Shown here: positions 40,101-53,500 of the stretch, piece after piece
Position numbering within the stretch: position 1 is the first letter of the stretch
How the letters are laid out: each line of letters starts with the position of its first letter
NCBI GenBank assembly: GCA_002943765.1
Contig: PQWQ01000010.1
Coordinates: 312,501-376,500, forward strand
Reading direction: 5' to 3'
Length of the DNA stretch: 64,000 bases
Origin: Psoroptes ovis
Lineage: Eukaryota > Arthropoda > Arachnida > Sarcoptiformes > Psoroptidae
Program-made: the position numbers and the translations under genes
The notes under the pieces: model-generated
What the model saw: only the letters and a program-made list of their open reading frames with translations
What the model was told of the DNA's origin: nothing
Database searches by the model: none

Positions 40101-40939
40101 TGCAATGTCTAAGCTCGTGCATTTTCATCGGCCAAAAATTTGAATGAATTTGGCCATAATGTCCATGTTTGGTGTTTGTGTATCTGCATATTCATATTTG
40201 TGTAAGGTTCATGTTGAATGTACGTCAGAAACTTGACCGATTATACATACATTATTAGTTTTTCTTTCTAGAAAATAAAATAAATAAACAAACAAACAAA
40301 CAAATTGACAAACAACAAACAAACAAACAAATTGAATGACAAGAGTTGACATTTTTTTCCATTATTATCATCAATCGACGGCCGACAATTGACCGTCAAC
40401 GGTACCAAAAAAGTGCCGACTGGTCAAAAGAAGAAAATCATAAATTTCGAACAAACAAACAAACACGTTACAAATTGGATTGTATTTTTCGGAATTAATT
40501 CTCATTAAATTTTAGGCCTTGAAATCAGTGAAAAATTATGATAATTTATTAATTATGAAATTTTCTTAAAAATTAATTTTAGTTTCGCGGGCAATTTTGG
40601 TCGAAAATTTTGAATTTTTTCTTTCTCGGAAATTTTCTTTTTGGCAGAAATTTTTTTTTGCCGTAAAATTTCTCCAAAAAAAAAAAAAAATCAGAATAAT
40701 GGCCACAAAAAACTGTCATCAACAACAAATAAAATTTATCACCAAAATGAATTATAACAATTCGTAACCATTTGCAAATGACTAACAACCAAAAAATGAA
40801 ACGAAACAATTTTGTCGAACAAAAACACCGGACATAATTTTTACTATTATTACTATCATTTTCAATTGAAGAAATAATAATAATAATAATTTAAAATGTG
40901 ACTAAATGGAAATAAATCTTTGGATGTCAAATTCAATCG

Positions 40940-40961
40940 CACACACACACACACACACACA
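40940..40961. repeat. (CA)n microsatellite
   Basis: Uninterrupted run of 11 CA units. Confidence 0.85.
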
Positions 40962-41072
40962 AAAGGTTTGTGGTGGTAAAAATATTTTATGGCCATTTTC
41001 AACGAATGGAAATTGAGAAAAAAATAAAATAAAATATCATTAAATAAATTAACCAAAACATTTTTAAAATTA

Positions 41073-41154
41073 TTAGGTCCTGTCCGAAAAGTTCATTTCG
41101 ATTAATCAGTAGAGTTGCTCTCGAAAATCCGTCAAAACTTTCCGGACAACCTAA
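41073..41154 (-). mobile_element. mariner-type MITE, copy 13
   Basis: TTAGGTCCTGTCCGAAAAGT at the left and ACTTTCCGGACAACCTAA at the right, TA flanks; interior in reverse orientation (GAGTTGCTCTCGAAAATCCG). It is the last copy in the window; none is seen in the gene-dense 42-64 kb part. Confidence 0.87.
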
Positions 41155-42294
41155 TATTATTATTATGGTCATAACTATTTGTCGGTTTCGGGAAACAAAA
41201 CAATTGAAATGAATATATGAATCATCTCCGGTACAACAGGCCTTCGACAATTTTTTTAGGCGATTTACTTATCCAAAATTTGTGGATTTGTGTGTGTGGC
41301 CATTCAAACAATTGAATATAAAACGAAAATTCAATATTTACCTTTGAACCAAACCAAAAAAAAAAAAAAAAAAAAAGCGATTCATATGTAAATATTGAAT
41401 TTTCATATATTTACACAACGAATACTCCATTCATATCATTGAACAAGGATATAGTTTAATTCATTTTTGCGGTCAATCATTTTGATGTGATCAAAACTGA
41501 GAATTGTTTGATCATATTTTGAGCTGAAATATGGACCACACAATGATATATGGCGTTGTGGAAAAACAAACATGTGGAACTGAAAATTTTTGAATGAAGA
41601 TTATGAAAAGAACAAGTTTCAAAGTTCATTTTACAAAGAAAATTTCTTTATAATTATTAAGGTTAAGGTGTTTTAATAATAGTATACAAACATTTATTTA
41701 TTTATATGATGATGTTGATGATGATGATGACGGATAATTATTACAACTTTGAAAATAAACAATAATAACATTATAATAAAAATGTTATAATAATAATAAT
41801 AATAATGATAATACTCAACACAAACAAGTAAATAAATAACAATAATAATAAATGAATGTGAATCAATTGTTTTTTATGGGGTAAAATGAACAATATCTTG
41901 ATAATTAAATGGTTTTTTCAAAGTGAATTTTCAATGTTTCAATGTGCGCTTGAAGTTTTGAAAAAGGAGAAAGAGCGATAAAATCAAATAAATATTTATT
42001 GGTCAGCTCAAAGTTATTATTATTTTGTTTATTAGAATTTATGTGGATTAATATATGTCAATAATTCTTTCTATGTTTGTTCGGCGGATACATGGAAAAT
42101 ATGGCTCATAATTCTCGATTAATAGCGTTTTTTGCAAAATCTAAATAGTTATATTCTAAATTATTTTCGGTTAAGGTCGATTTAAAGAAATGGATGATCA
42201 ATACACAACAGAATGGAAGTATAACAAATGGCATAAATCATAATAAATGATTAATAATTGATGACAATAATTTTTAATGTATGATCATTTTTCA

Positions 42295-43282
42295 TTACAA
42301 TCCATTATTATACGAATAATCCGCTTTGTTATGCATAATTAAACGATTGTCGACAAAATAGAAACTGTCGGATTTTGTTTCATATGGATTGTTGATCATT
42401 TGTTGGCCTGTATTGAATAATGGAATGAATGATTAAGATGTTGATCGTTTCGATAATAATATATTAAATAATTAAATATATCATTTTACTTACATAGCTC
42501 AGGTGTCAATGATGGAAATTCATAAATATGTTCACATGTATTTACACTATTCGGTATACAGAAACCAAAATCAAAATCAAATGTTTTGAGCAATGTATTT
42601 TGAAAATAGTGGCGTTCAATCATACGAAAATTTTGGATAGGTTTTGATCCAACTTTGAATTCAATGCTAGTTCAAAATTGAAATAATACATTAGATAAAA
42701 TTCAATAAGATTTTTATTAGTTTAATCTTACCTGGCACCAACTGTTTTCAATTGCAGAAAATCTGGTGTAAAATTATAACGTACAAATCGACCAATATTA
42801 TTCAATGATTTCATATCTTTAGATTGTTGCTGTTTACGCTGTCCATTCGGTATTTTTTGTTTTATTTGATCATTTTTTTCATCACTGGATGATTTAACAA
42901 TTTCAAACAATATGATACCAGATTCCATATCACGTATTTTGAAACGTGTGAATTCAATATCATAAATGTTAGCTGATGAATCGCATAGATATTGCTTCGT
43001 AATCGATGATAAACAGCAAACATCGTTCGGTGTTATCGTTTCTTTTGATAACAAATCATTCTCAGTAAGTGATATTAATGATGATGCAGATGAACAACGT
43101 TGTGGATGATGATCTTTGCCAAAATGACTATTCAATTTGGTCAATTTTTTCGATGATGTTGGACGAGATGTGGATGGTTGATTGACATCACTGCCAGTAC
43201 CGACAGTTGCACCGCTGCTTGCACTTTGACCGCCACCTTGATTACCACCGGTACTGACTTTAATCGATGAAGTTGAGCTCAT
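42295..43282 (-). CDS. unc-119: UNC119 lipid-binding trafficking protein, 3 exons
   Basis: UNC119/PDE6-delta-type beta-sandwich protein that holds acyl chains of myristoylated cargo (for example G-alpha subunits) and delivers them to cilia and neuronal membranes. Exons 43282-42732, 42666-42494, 42407-42295; introns 65 and 86 bp; 278 aa (human UNC119 is 240). Conserved strings: ITPNDVCCLSSITKQYLC, FTRFKIRDMESGIILFEI, GRFVRYNFTPDFLQLKTVGA, NFRMIERHYFQNTLLKTFDF, NTCEHIYEF, YETKSDSFYFVDNRLIMHNK and the end ADYSYNNGL. The N-terminal ~85 residues are Ser/Gly-rich, as in animal UNC119 proteins. The start is the ATG at 43282; a TTTCAG acceptor about 20 bp upstream suggests a spliced 5' UTR, so the open frame further upstream is not coding. 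Same strand as the downstream-lying reductase gene, about 1 kb apart. Confidence 0.95.
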
Positions 43283-43304
43283 TGTTTTTGAATGAAAATT
43301 GAAA

Positions 43305-44248
43305 CTGAAATGAATATATGAGCAAAGATTTTTATTTTGTTGTAATTGTTTTTTTTTTATCAAAAACAAAACACTCAAACACAAACAAATCAAAACATAT
43401 TAATTGAATTCAATGACATGTAAAATTACAAAAACACTTTGATATTTTGAAACAAAAAAAAGAAAAATTATGTCATAATTATTATGAAATAATATTATTT
43501 AATAAAATCACCTGGGTGTTTCATGAAAAATTCGGTATCGATATGCATATAAATAAATAAGAGAATAACAGAGAGAGAGAGAGAATAAACAAAGATAAAC
43601 TAGGACAAAAATAGAAATAAATATTAATAAATAAATTTTAATTGAAAACAAAAAAAAACAAACGAAAAATTGTAGATACACAGAGAGAATGAAGAATTTC
43701 GTTTTTTTTAACTCCTATGCCTTGCCTATTCGTGTTATTAGGTAGTATTAACAAAAAGAATAGTGAAGAAATGGTGAAATTAATTAAATTTAGAATTTAG
43801 AAATATACCAAAATATTGAACAGTGAAATCAATAATGAATAATAATAATAATTTCGTATTAGATTCTTGTTAAATTCACACACACAAAAATAAACAAAAA
43901 CAAAAAATAAATAAATAAAAATAATTCGAGAATCGAATTAGAAAAAAAAATTCTTGCAAAAATCCACAAATGACGACTCGGAATTTTTTTTTCAAAAATT
44001 TTTTAGAGATTTTTTTATTATTTAAAATGATCACAACTTACAGTGAAATTCATTAATTATATAATTCATCCTAAATCATTTATCATTGATCAATAGATGA
44101 TGATGATGAATTGAATGAAAAAAAAAAATTTGAGAAAGAAGAACAAAAAAGATAGCCAAATATGATTATGTTTCAAATAATAATAATTGTTTTCCTAATA
44201 ATTGAAAATTGACCAAAACTAAAAAATATTTGATTCGTAGACAACAGT
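43305..44248. other. UNC119 5' region and reductase 3' region
   Basis: About 0.95 kb without coding. A minus-strand donor-like CACCCAG/GTGATT at about 43511 could end an UNC119 5' UTR exon. TTTATT at 44013-44018 reads AATAAA on the minus strand and may be the poly(A) signal of the reductase gene. A (GA)n run is at about 43571-43584. Confidence 0.4.
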
Positions 44249-46629
44249 TCAACTCCAAACATCGGCCGAATATCTTTTCTGTGATTCCATACGCTTCAAG
44301 AATTCTTCGGCTTCTTTCGGTGTTCGATTTCCTTGTTTTTCAATTGTTTCAAGTATTATTTCTTTAACTTCACGTGCCATTGTACGTGCATCACTTTTGA
44401 TAAAAAAGAAAATTTTATTATTTTTGTTTTAAATAAATAGGTGATCATTACTTACCCACAAATATATAAATGACCATTTTTCTCGCCAATAATTTTCCAT
44501 GTTTCTTCCATATTTTGTTTCAGCAAATGTGTAACATATATTTTATGCGCTTGATCGCGTGAAAATGCTAAATACAATTTGGTTATAACTTTTTTATTTA
44601 AATAATCATTTAATTCTTCTTCGTAGAGAAAATCTTCTGAACGTTTACGGCATCCGAAATAGAGAATCGTATCTCCCAGTGGTTTATTTTCTTTTTCTTG
44701 CATATAATGACGTTCTTGAAGGAAACCACGGAACGGTGCTAATCCAGTACCGGGTCCAATCATAATGATGGGTGTTAGTGATTTAGCTGGTAAACGAAAT
44801 TGTGATTTTCGAATGAATATCGGTACGATTGGCGGTGGCTGATCAGGAACGCATTGTTTGTGTTCTTGTAGCCATGTGGTTGCAACACCTTTATTGATAC
44901 GTCCAGTTTTGGTTTCATATTTAACAACAACAGCTGTTATGTGAACAGAATCAGGATAAAATTTTGGTGATGATGATATCGAATAATAACGTGGTTGTAA
45001 TTTTTGTAAATACTCAATCAATAAATCTATTGGCGGTTTACATGATGGTAAATCTTCTAGAATATGCACAATACTACGACAATTGTTGATAATCCATTCT
45101 GAATATAATGCTTTTCCTTGTTCATTTGGCATTGACATTGTTTTCAACATTTCTTTTTCTTTATCATCACTACAATATTCAGCTACTTCTTTCAACACAT
45201 GTGTACGTGGTGTTGATGTTATGTCAAGATAATATTTTAAAGCCGTACGATATGTTGTTGGACATGGAAACGGGTGTTTTTTAGTGCTATCTTCATCTAA
45301 ATTTTTCAACGTGAATATTGTATCTAAATCGGCATTCAATAATTCACCAATTCTTTCAACTAATTTTGTATCATTTTCCGGATAAATGGCAATATGATCA
45401 CCTGCATTATAACGTAATTTCGAATTGCGAATATCGATTTCAATGTGCATACATGATCTTGATCCTTTATATAATTCACGATTAGCAATGATTGGTGCTA
45501 AAAACGGATGCTTTTGATCAAATGGTCTATTTCAATTGATCAAATCACAATTAATAATCAGATTTCATTCGAATACAATCGATTCAATACATACGGTTTT
45601 TGATTACGATATGATCCAAGACGAGCAACTTCACCAGTGAATATTTTTTCCGGTGGTAAATCATCATGAATGATAAGCTCATATTGTCTAGTATTGATAT
45701 CTTCGCCGGATCTTTCAACACCAAATTGTTCACAAATAGTAAGCCAAAATTTTTCTTTCCATGTAATAAAATCTTCTTCAATACTATGTGAGAGATTATG
45801 AAATCAAATTACATGACAATCAATAAAATAAATCAACAGTGAATAACTTACTTTCCATCATCATCACCTAAACCCAGTTCAAATACACGTTGGGCGCCAA
45901 GTTTTTCCAATTTGGCATCTAAATCAATACCAACTTTATTATAATGTTCATATGTTTTATTACCAAGGCCGAATACAGCATAACGTAGACCAGTCAAATC
46001 TGCACCACCGCTATTCAACCATTCGAAAAATTCTTGTGCATTATCCGTTGGATCACCTTCACCATATGTTGCAACACAAAACACTGCTAATGAATTTTCA
46101 ATTTCTTGCAACTTTGGCAAATCTTCCATTTCACATTCTTCAGGATCAGCAACCATCGCTTTCATACCGTAACGTGTTGCTTCTTTGGCTAATCGGGCAG
46201 CAAATTCTTCGGCAGTGCCTGTTTGAGATCCATAAAATACGATCATATTTCTGCCCTGGAAAAAAAATTGAAATTTAAATTCGAATCAATCAAATTTTAA
46301 TGGGGAGAAAACTTACGCCCGATTTCATTTTGGCAATAAAACCAGATTCACTTTGTGATCGTTGCAAAGATGGCCTGTCATAGTGATCAACAAAAAAAAT
46401 AGTAATTAAAAATGAATCAAGTTTAAAAATTCAAAATTTAAACATACTCCAAAGCGAATGTACGTATTGAACTTGCATCAAATTCATTTCGTGCATTACT
46501 TTTATTTCGCTTAAAATACCAAGTAGCACCGACACCTATTAATGCCACCAATATGGCAATATCTAAATATGAAAATTGTGCGATGAAACTTGTTTGTATT
46601 TCAGCTGCGTTCGCCGTCGCTTGTTCCAT
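44249..46629 (-). CDS. NADPH-cytochrome P450 reductase, 6 coding exons
   Basis: ER-anchored diflavin enzyme that passes electrons from NADPH through FAD and FMN to cytochrome P450s, haem oxygenase and others. Exons 46629-46448, 46374-46317, 46255-45852, 45783-45595, 45526-44456, 44393-44249; introns 61-73 bp; 682 aa (human POR about 677). In order: N-terminal membrane anchor (YLDIAILVALIGVGATWYF), FMN flavodoxin domain (FYGSQTGTAEEFAARL; ATYGEGDPTDNA; FGLGNKTYEHYN), linker and FAD domain (RYYSISSSP), NADPH site (GPGTGLAPFRGFLQERH; CRKRSEDFLYEEEL), YICGDARTMA and the terminal DVWS. All key motifs are present. The first ATG is 46629; an upstream in-frame GTG is not used. A 5' UTR acceptor at 46846-46847 and a strong donor at 49021 suggest a distant non-coding first exon. 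Relevant to detoxification in arthropods. Confidence 0.97.
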
Positions 46630-46845
46630 TGTATTTGTTGCTGTGGTAATACGATTTTTGTTACACACGTTTTAAATGATATGTTTTGGTGATTCGATGA
46701 GTTTTTAATCGATTCTCAGAGAAGAAACTATGATTTATCGTGAATTTTAATTCGAAAGGATCGTTGATAAGTAATCGTTGATAATATACTCGATATTATG
46801 ACGTTTGTGCTGATTGTTTTGAATATGTTTCACAATGGAAAATAC

Positions 46846-49021
46846 CTGGAAAAACACAAAAAATTTCAAAAAACTAAATGTCAATGTCACACAATCAAAA
46901 ATGTTACAAAACAAATAATTTTCAAATAAATTTCATTTGAATGAAGCAATGAAATGAAATGAAACCGAACCGAAAAAAATATAAATCAAAACGGATATAA
47001 TCAATTTAAAATTATTTGAAAACAAACAAAATAATTGATTGAAAAGTACTGGAAAAAACATTAATTGTGAAATTTACAAAAATCAAAATCAAAATAAACA
47101 CTTGTATCATATACGAAATCATAAATATTAAACACACATTAGTGTTACTGTAGCGTACGTAGTATGGCTGACTTGTTTTTCAACCTGAATGAATTGAATT
47201 CAAAATCAATTTCAAATTGGTGAAGGTCATCTATATTGAATGAATGTGTAAATAATTTAAATTTCGGTTTGAAAAATATATTTTAGACTTAAACGAACAA
47301 GTTTATGACACATACACTGATGCACTGATTGACTGGTTGTTCAATTGATCGATGAAACATTCAAAATCATATGAAATTCAAAGAAATTATCTTCGTTGAT
47401 TAATTTTGAATATAAATTATTTGATTGTCTTAAATCATCAGAAAATTTGATGGTAGGCGTAATCAGAGTGAAAACTAATGATAATAATCATTCAATAAGA
47501 TAAACATAAACATCTTAGAAAATGTCTTAGGCGAAAAATGATATAATTACATTTCAAATGACACTTTAATAATTGAAATTTAATCAATCGTCAATGATGA
47601 TTGGAGGGAATTTTAGATTGATTTTATCAAAAATAAAACTAATCGATTAATTGATTCGATTAATAGATTGATTAATTTAAAATCACAAGATTTACGCTCG
47701 ACAAAACTGCAGATAAGATTCACAAAACACACAAGCCCATAGCCTATTGATTGACAAAGTGTGGCATCACTTGTAGCTCACTTTCAAAAATAAGATTAAA
47801 CATTTAAATTTAATAATAACAAATACCATTTGATCGTAATGGCGAATATGTTCATTCGAAAATTTTAACCACAAAAATTTTAAACTAAATTTTCAATTTC
47901 AAATCAATTTGAAATCAAATCACTAACGTCATTCAAATTCACACATGAAATGTATTTGAAATTTCAAAGTCTGTTTGGCTCCAGTGTGAAATCGATAATT
48001 ATCTCACAAATGTGTTCATTGGTTGTTCATTGGTAGTCGTCGATTTACATTCTAAATGAACCATTAAGTACAAATTAGTTCGGGGAAAATTGAGAAAATG
48101 TGAAGAAAATAGACATTCGTGGAGCAATCAAGCAAATGAGAAAATATGAAATGTGTTTGTACAGTATTTGTATTGACAAACAATTACACATTTTATTATC
48201 ATGTGTTTAAAATTAAAAACATTGGCAAAATGATAATGATTCGAAGAAAGCCGTAAAAACCAAACAATTAATTGTGATTGTAAAAGTAACAGCGAATTTC
48301 TTCACCATTTATTATCACCTGTGCGAATGCGAATGACGACATTTGAATGTGGCAAATATGTCTGCAAATATACCTTAAAAAATACCTGAGAAATATGACT
48401 GAAAATTTGCTTGAAATCTATGATCATCATTTAAAACTTTCCAAGTAGAAACACACACAAACCGTAAAACAAAATACATAAATCATAAATCAATAATCAA
48501 GACACAAACACATTTTAAACAATTAAACAATCACAAAATAGATAAATAAACAATTTAAAACAATTTCTTAAACAATTCAAATTCAAATGTGAATTTCTTT
48601 ATCATCGTCAACATCATCATCATATTTCTCAGACACATTTACAACATTTAAACATTGAAAATGCATTTGAAAATGAAGATTTTCAAAAGATAATAACACA
48701 CAATCACACAATGTGTTAAGGACAACAATATTAAACACATATGTGTGTGTGTGTGGTTTATCTAAGAACTTTGAAAGTATTTCTTTGATCAAAACAAATT
48801 CGAAATTGAAAACAAACAAATTTTCACAAATTTTACTGATTTTCATATTTCAAACAAGAGAGAGATGATCAGATCAGCAACAGCATCAATAGAAAGCATC
48901 TTTCAAACTCATTCCATGTTGAATTCGTTCAACAATTGGTCATTGATTGATTGATGATGTGAATGTGAACATGATGGTCAACAATGATTTAAACATACAA
49001 AGACTTAAGACACAGACTTAC
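46846..49021 (-). other. probable 5' UTR intron of the reductase gene
   Basis: Minus-strand donor ACAAAG/GTAAGT (exon side from 49022 upward) and acceptor TTTTTCCAG (exon side from 46845 downward) delimit a 2176-bp interval. No coding frame with recognisable motif lies inside it; simple repeats only. Confidence 0.5.
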
Positions 49022-49654
49022 CTTTGTTCGTTTCGACTGTGTTCTTCGGCTCTCAGCTCCGTATGCGATAAAGTTGTTTTCCAATTGAGTCTTTATTGTT
49101 CAATTGTTGTTAAGGCAATGTAATTACCATTGACCGAATTTTTTCATCGTCGTCGTCGTCGAAGACAAATTGATTAAATTAAATGCTTTGTATTCGATGA
49201 TTGTTGGATTTTGTGGAACGAGGAAACAATGAAACAATGATTTCGTGTGGAGAGATTGAATGTGATTGAAGATGTTTTTCAAAAACTTGTCCAAGATTCC
49301 GCTTTTCTAAGATTGAATTTAGGTTTCCGAGTTGAATTGAATTAATATTTTATGCATCACCACTCGAATTTCATCGTATCATTCGATGATTGATTGATTG
49401 TGATGATTTGTCTTTGATTGTAGTTGCTACATTTGCTGTTTACATTTTATCATTTCTCATATCAGTTGATCGATGCAAATGATGATGATTGCGATTGTTT
49501 TGTTTATGTCCGAAAAAAGAGCAAAAAAATTGCATTTTTTTTGGCCCTAAAATAATCGATTGTATCGTCGCGTGCGCAATCACATGCACAATTTTTCAGC
49601 TGATTTGGACTTTTAAATTTTTTGTTTGAATTCTAAGAAATTGAATTTCAAAAC
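49022..49654. promoter_or_regulatory. likely divergent promoter region, reductase (-) and TIM22 (+)
   Basis: The candidate first exon of the reductase starts somewhere above 49022 and the TIM22 ATG is at 49655, so both promoters should sit within about 600 bp. The region is less AT-rich than the surrounding intron (for example 49040-49080 and 49140-49170). No TATA box is obvious. Inference from gene arrangement and splice signals. Confidence 0.4.
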
Positions 49655-50279
49655 ATGAATAACCAAATGAATGCCAACTATTCAAATACGAATCAACCGA
49701 TCGATATAAAATTCAGTGAATTACGTGATGCATTAATAGGATCAGATCGTCGCCGCGATAATATCATGGTGCCAAACGGTTATTTAGGTGCCGAACCATT
49801 AAAACCTGATAATCAAGTTAGAGTTGAACGTTTTTTCGAAAGCTGTACATTCAAAACTACGCTCAGTTGTATTGCCGGTTTCGGTTTAGGTGCAGCGATC
49901 GGTTTGTTTACAGCCAGTGTTGGACCCGAATTAACACCAATCAATGAACGGCAACAAACTGTACGTGAAGTACTGCGTGAAATGAAATCAAAATCACTTT
50001 CATATGCTAAAAATTTTGCCATGTTAGGCGCCATGTTTTCGGCCACTGAATGTGCAATCGAATCTGTAAGTTATTTTTGATTGATAACCTTCTATGATTA
50101 ATTTAAATTCTTCGAATTAATTTCAGTATCGAGCAAAGAAAGACTGGAAAAATGGTACCATGGCCGGCGGTGTTGTCGGCGGCATGATCGGTTTGCGTGC
50201 AGGCATCAAAGGTGGACTGTTTGGTGCCGCTGGTTTTGCTGCATTCTCGACGCTTATAGAATATTATTTAGATGGATGA
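49655..50279 (+). CDS. Tim22: TIM22 mitochondrial carrier translocase core subunit, 2 exons
   Basis: Channel subunit of the TIM22 complex, which inserts carrier proteins into the mitochondrial inner membrane. Exons 49655-50065 and 50127-50279 with a 61-bp intron; 187 aa, close to the family size (human 194). Tim17/22/23 family features: Gly-rich hydrophobic helices (CIAGFGLGAAIGLFTA; MAGGVVGGMIGLRAGIKGG), the loop YAKNFAMLGAMFSATEC, and the C-terminal FGAAGFAAFSTLIEYYL. The cysteine pair known to form a disulphide in TIM22 is kept (C64 in FFESCTF and C133 in ATECAIES). AATAAA at 50340. It runs toward the myosin gene, whose stop lies 278 bp past its own. Confidence 0.96.
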
Positions 50280-50556
50280 ACATGATGATGACTTTTGTAT
50301 TTTCAAAAAAATGTGTAAATAGTATTTTCATTAAGAAATAATAAAAAACAAAGTTTATTTGAAATATATATTCGCGGTATAAAATTGACAAAAATAATAA
50401 TAATAAAATCAATGTAAAATTATTGTTACTCTAAAATCAAGCTCTTGGTGAGTTTTCAAATGTCAAAATCAAATGCTGTTTTGTAATGCTGTTTATAATA
50501 AACGACTAGTGTGATTGGTGAATACGTCAAAAAAAAAAATTTGAAAAAATAGAAAT

Positions 50557-53500
50557 TTATCGCACTGATAAAGATTTGGCAACCTATAAGATTGAAGGAT
50601 AAAAGTTATTAATTTGACAAGATATAAGATTTATAAGATTACAAAACACTTACAACTTGTAATTGTCCATCTTTACGTTTTAATATTTCATAACAATTAC
50701 CATTCGTAATGTGTATTTGTCCTTTTTTACCACCAGACATTTGATGTTCGATAATGTCTCCATTTTCAATCGATAATGATCGATCATTTCCAATATTTTC
50801 GATTAATTTGGTTAATAATTCAATAATTCTGCTGCGATCACATTCCAATATGAGATCACCTTTTTCTTTTTTAACAATTGGCATTCGTATAATAAACAAG
50901 CCATCATCATGAGCACTGGTTATTATTTTCAACGTGTCCAATCGTAATGATTCTTTCGGAGATAATGTTTGTGATTTTTGTTTCACTTCAAACAAATATA
51001 AATGCTTATTTGTTATGATTAGCATACGTTTACGGCAATGATAACCATGACGATCATATTTGTTGACCATGGTACAATATTTGATTTGTTCATCATTGTT
51101 TTTGAATTTCGTTTCGAATATATTACTTTGTATTTCATTCATTAGATAATCTAAATTATTTAAAATAAATAAACAAAATTATATTTTTCGATAATTATCA
51201 TAAATAAACATAAATACCAAGACGATTCGATTCGAATGGTTCGGGAATGCTTGCCATATATGATTGTTTTTTATTCTTGAACAATTTTTCAGCCAATACT
51301 TTTTCTTCAAACATTGATTTACGATCTTTCGAAATGCTTAAACAATATTTCCTTACTAACCATTTCAAATGTAGCTGTTTCAGTAGTTTCGAAGCATCTT
51401 CACAACAAATCGGTGCCATTGGCCATTGATGATTCAATATTGATTCGGGTAATGATTGACTCAATGATTGTAACCAATGTATTTTTACTTGTAAAACAAA
51501 CTTCAGAGAAAAAAATTAACATTCAAATTAGATGAAAATATTTCATATACCTTTCTATTAAATTCATTTGGAGGTCCATTTCTGGTGATGAATCCTTTGA
51601 TAAATGCACGAATTTGATTGGCAGCATTACGGCGTCGTTTACACTTTTGAATGGCTAAATGACGGCGAATATTTGATTGTAAGGCTATTGTTGCTTCACG
51701 TATTTTTTCATAACGTTTCCTCATATACCAAGCTCGATATAATGCTTGAATTTTCGTAGCCAATTGATGCTTATGTTGTTGAAATGCATCTTCGATTCGA
51801 AACAGCGTTTGCGGTGATCGTATGAATATCTTTGTCAAACCCATCCGGTATTCATCATCATCGAAACCAAAACTATTGACCAATTCTTGAACACCATCAC
51901 GAAATGAACCACGATAATATGGCCAAGTGGCAGGACATAAACATTTATAACGTTCGAGGAAATCATTGTAATTACGGCGATAAGCAAAACCAGCACGTCG
52001 CACGCGCAAATTTTCCATCAATCCCAAATACTGTATTTGATGTTCAACAAGTTTCACATCAAAATATCTGCTACGTTGATTATCATTCGGTTTTATACAA
52101 CGTATGTACCATGGTTGTTTTGATTTCAACAGCGACATTAATTCAGTTAAACTTTGTCTAAATTGTGTTGCAGTTGTTGTTGGCCGTCGGTGTATTGATA
52201 ATTCATCTTCACTAAACAATTGTTTTATGATTGGATGTCTCGATGAACACATTGCTTTTTTCAAATCTCGATACAAGAGATCATTATTTTTATCAATGAA
52301 ACCATCAATATCATAATCAACATCACCAGCATAATGTGTTATGCGAAATTGTCGAACTTCATGTCCAATAATGCCATTTTGTTTAATAAAACCATTAGTT
52401 TTAGCTTGATATTGTTTTACAGTAGAAAAATGTGGATGATTTGATAAATTTTTATCCAATTTAGCCAACAATGTCATATCGTTTGTATCACCGGGACGTA
52501 AACATTCTTCATCTAAATAAGCGATTATTCCTCGATGTTTTTCTTCGATTAAATCACAAATGATTTGATTATTGAAATATTCGACAGGTATCCATTCGAT
52601 TTTTTCACGTTCATATTCATCTTGTTCTTGTTTCAATGTTAATTCAATGAATAGCTGTTGTAATTTTTCATTACAATAATTTATACAAAATTGCTCGAAG
52701 CTATTGTGATCAAATACTTCAAATCCATAAATGTCTAACAGACCGATAACGGTTTTTGCATCATTTTTTGGATTTTTCGATTGTAATGAATCATTTAATT
52801 TCGATACTAACCAAACAAATAATCGTTGATAGATTGCTTTTGATAGAGCATCACGTGCATAAATTGATTGATCACGTGTTAAATCAGTGATCATCGATTC
52901 TTGACGTGCTTCAATAGTTCGTGTGACTAATGATTGTTTGAGCAGTTGTTGATCACATTCTAATAATTTACTGATGATTGTTACGGGTTTTGGATTCGAA
53001 ATGACTGTTGTACCATCATCTTCATCAAAAAATCCAACATTACCAAGATGAAGTATGGATGCAATTATTTTGAAAATATTCATTTCATCTTCATCAGTAA
53101 AATCAAACATTTTCAACGCCTTACAAACAATATTGAATTGATCATCATCGACAAAATAATTATCATCACTATTATTTTGATTTAAATAAAAATAATCATT
53201 TGGATTTGGCCGTAAATGTAATTGTTGTAGCATATCACTGTTGGCACCACGTAATAATAAATAAAATATATGAAAATTTTGTTCATTTTTAGGTTGAAAA
53301 ACAACACGTGATTTTTCCAGTAAATAAATATTTATATGGCCTGATAATGGTTGACCAAGATAATTAAATTCAATGTCCATATATTTGCCAAAACGACTTG
53401 AATTATTATTGTGACTAGTTTTTGCATTTCCAAATGATTCGAGTATCGGATTTGAATTCAATAATTTATCATTTATTTGTCTGATACGTAAATCCGTATG

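Larger units (their letters stand above)
37439..42294. other. intergenic region downstream of neurogenin
   Basis: About 4.9 kb without a supportable gene. Contains a MITE (41073), GT and CA runs (40034-40052, 40940-40961), a poly(A) tract (41356-41376) and AAT/ATT triplet runs near 37345 and 41796. The frame at 38335-38616 has no recognisable domain. Confidence 0.5.

Noticed and set aside
8094..41154. MITEs as microRNA genes
   Set aside because: Only the terminal ~20 bp pair; TA flanks and multiple copies fit transposons better, though small-RNA data could change this.
43283..43393. N-terminal extension of UNC119
   Set aside because: Interrupts the family pattern, crosses a TTTCAG acceptor, and the ATG at 43282 gives the usual Ser/Gly-rich start.
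45952..46278. 108-codon plus-strand frame
   Set aside because: Antisense shadow of the reductase FMN-domain exon.
46630..46668. 13-residue upstream extension of the reductase
   Set aside because: Starts with GTG; the first ATG (46629) gives a normal-length enzyme.
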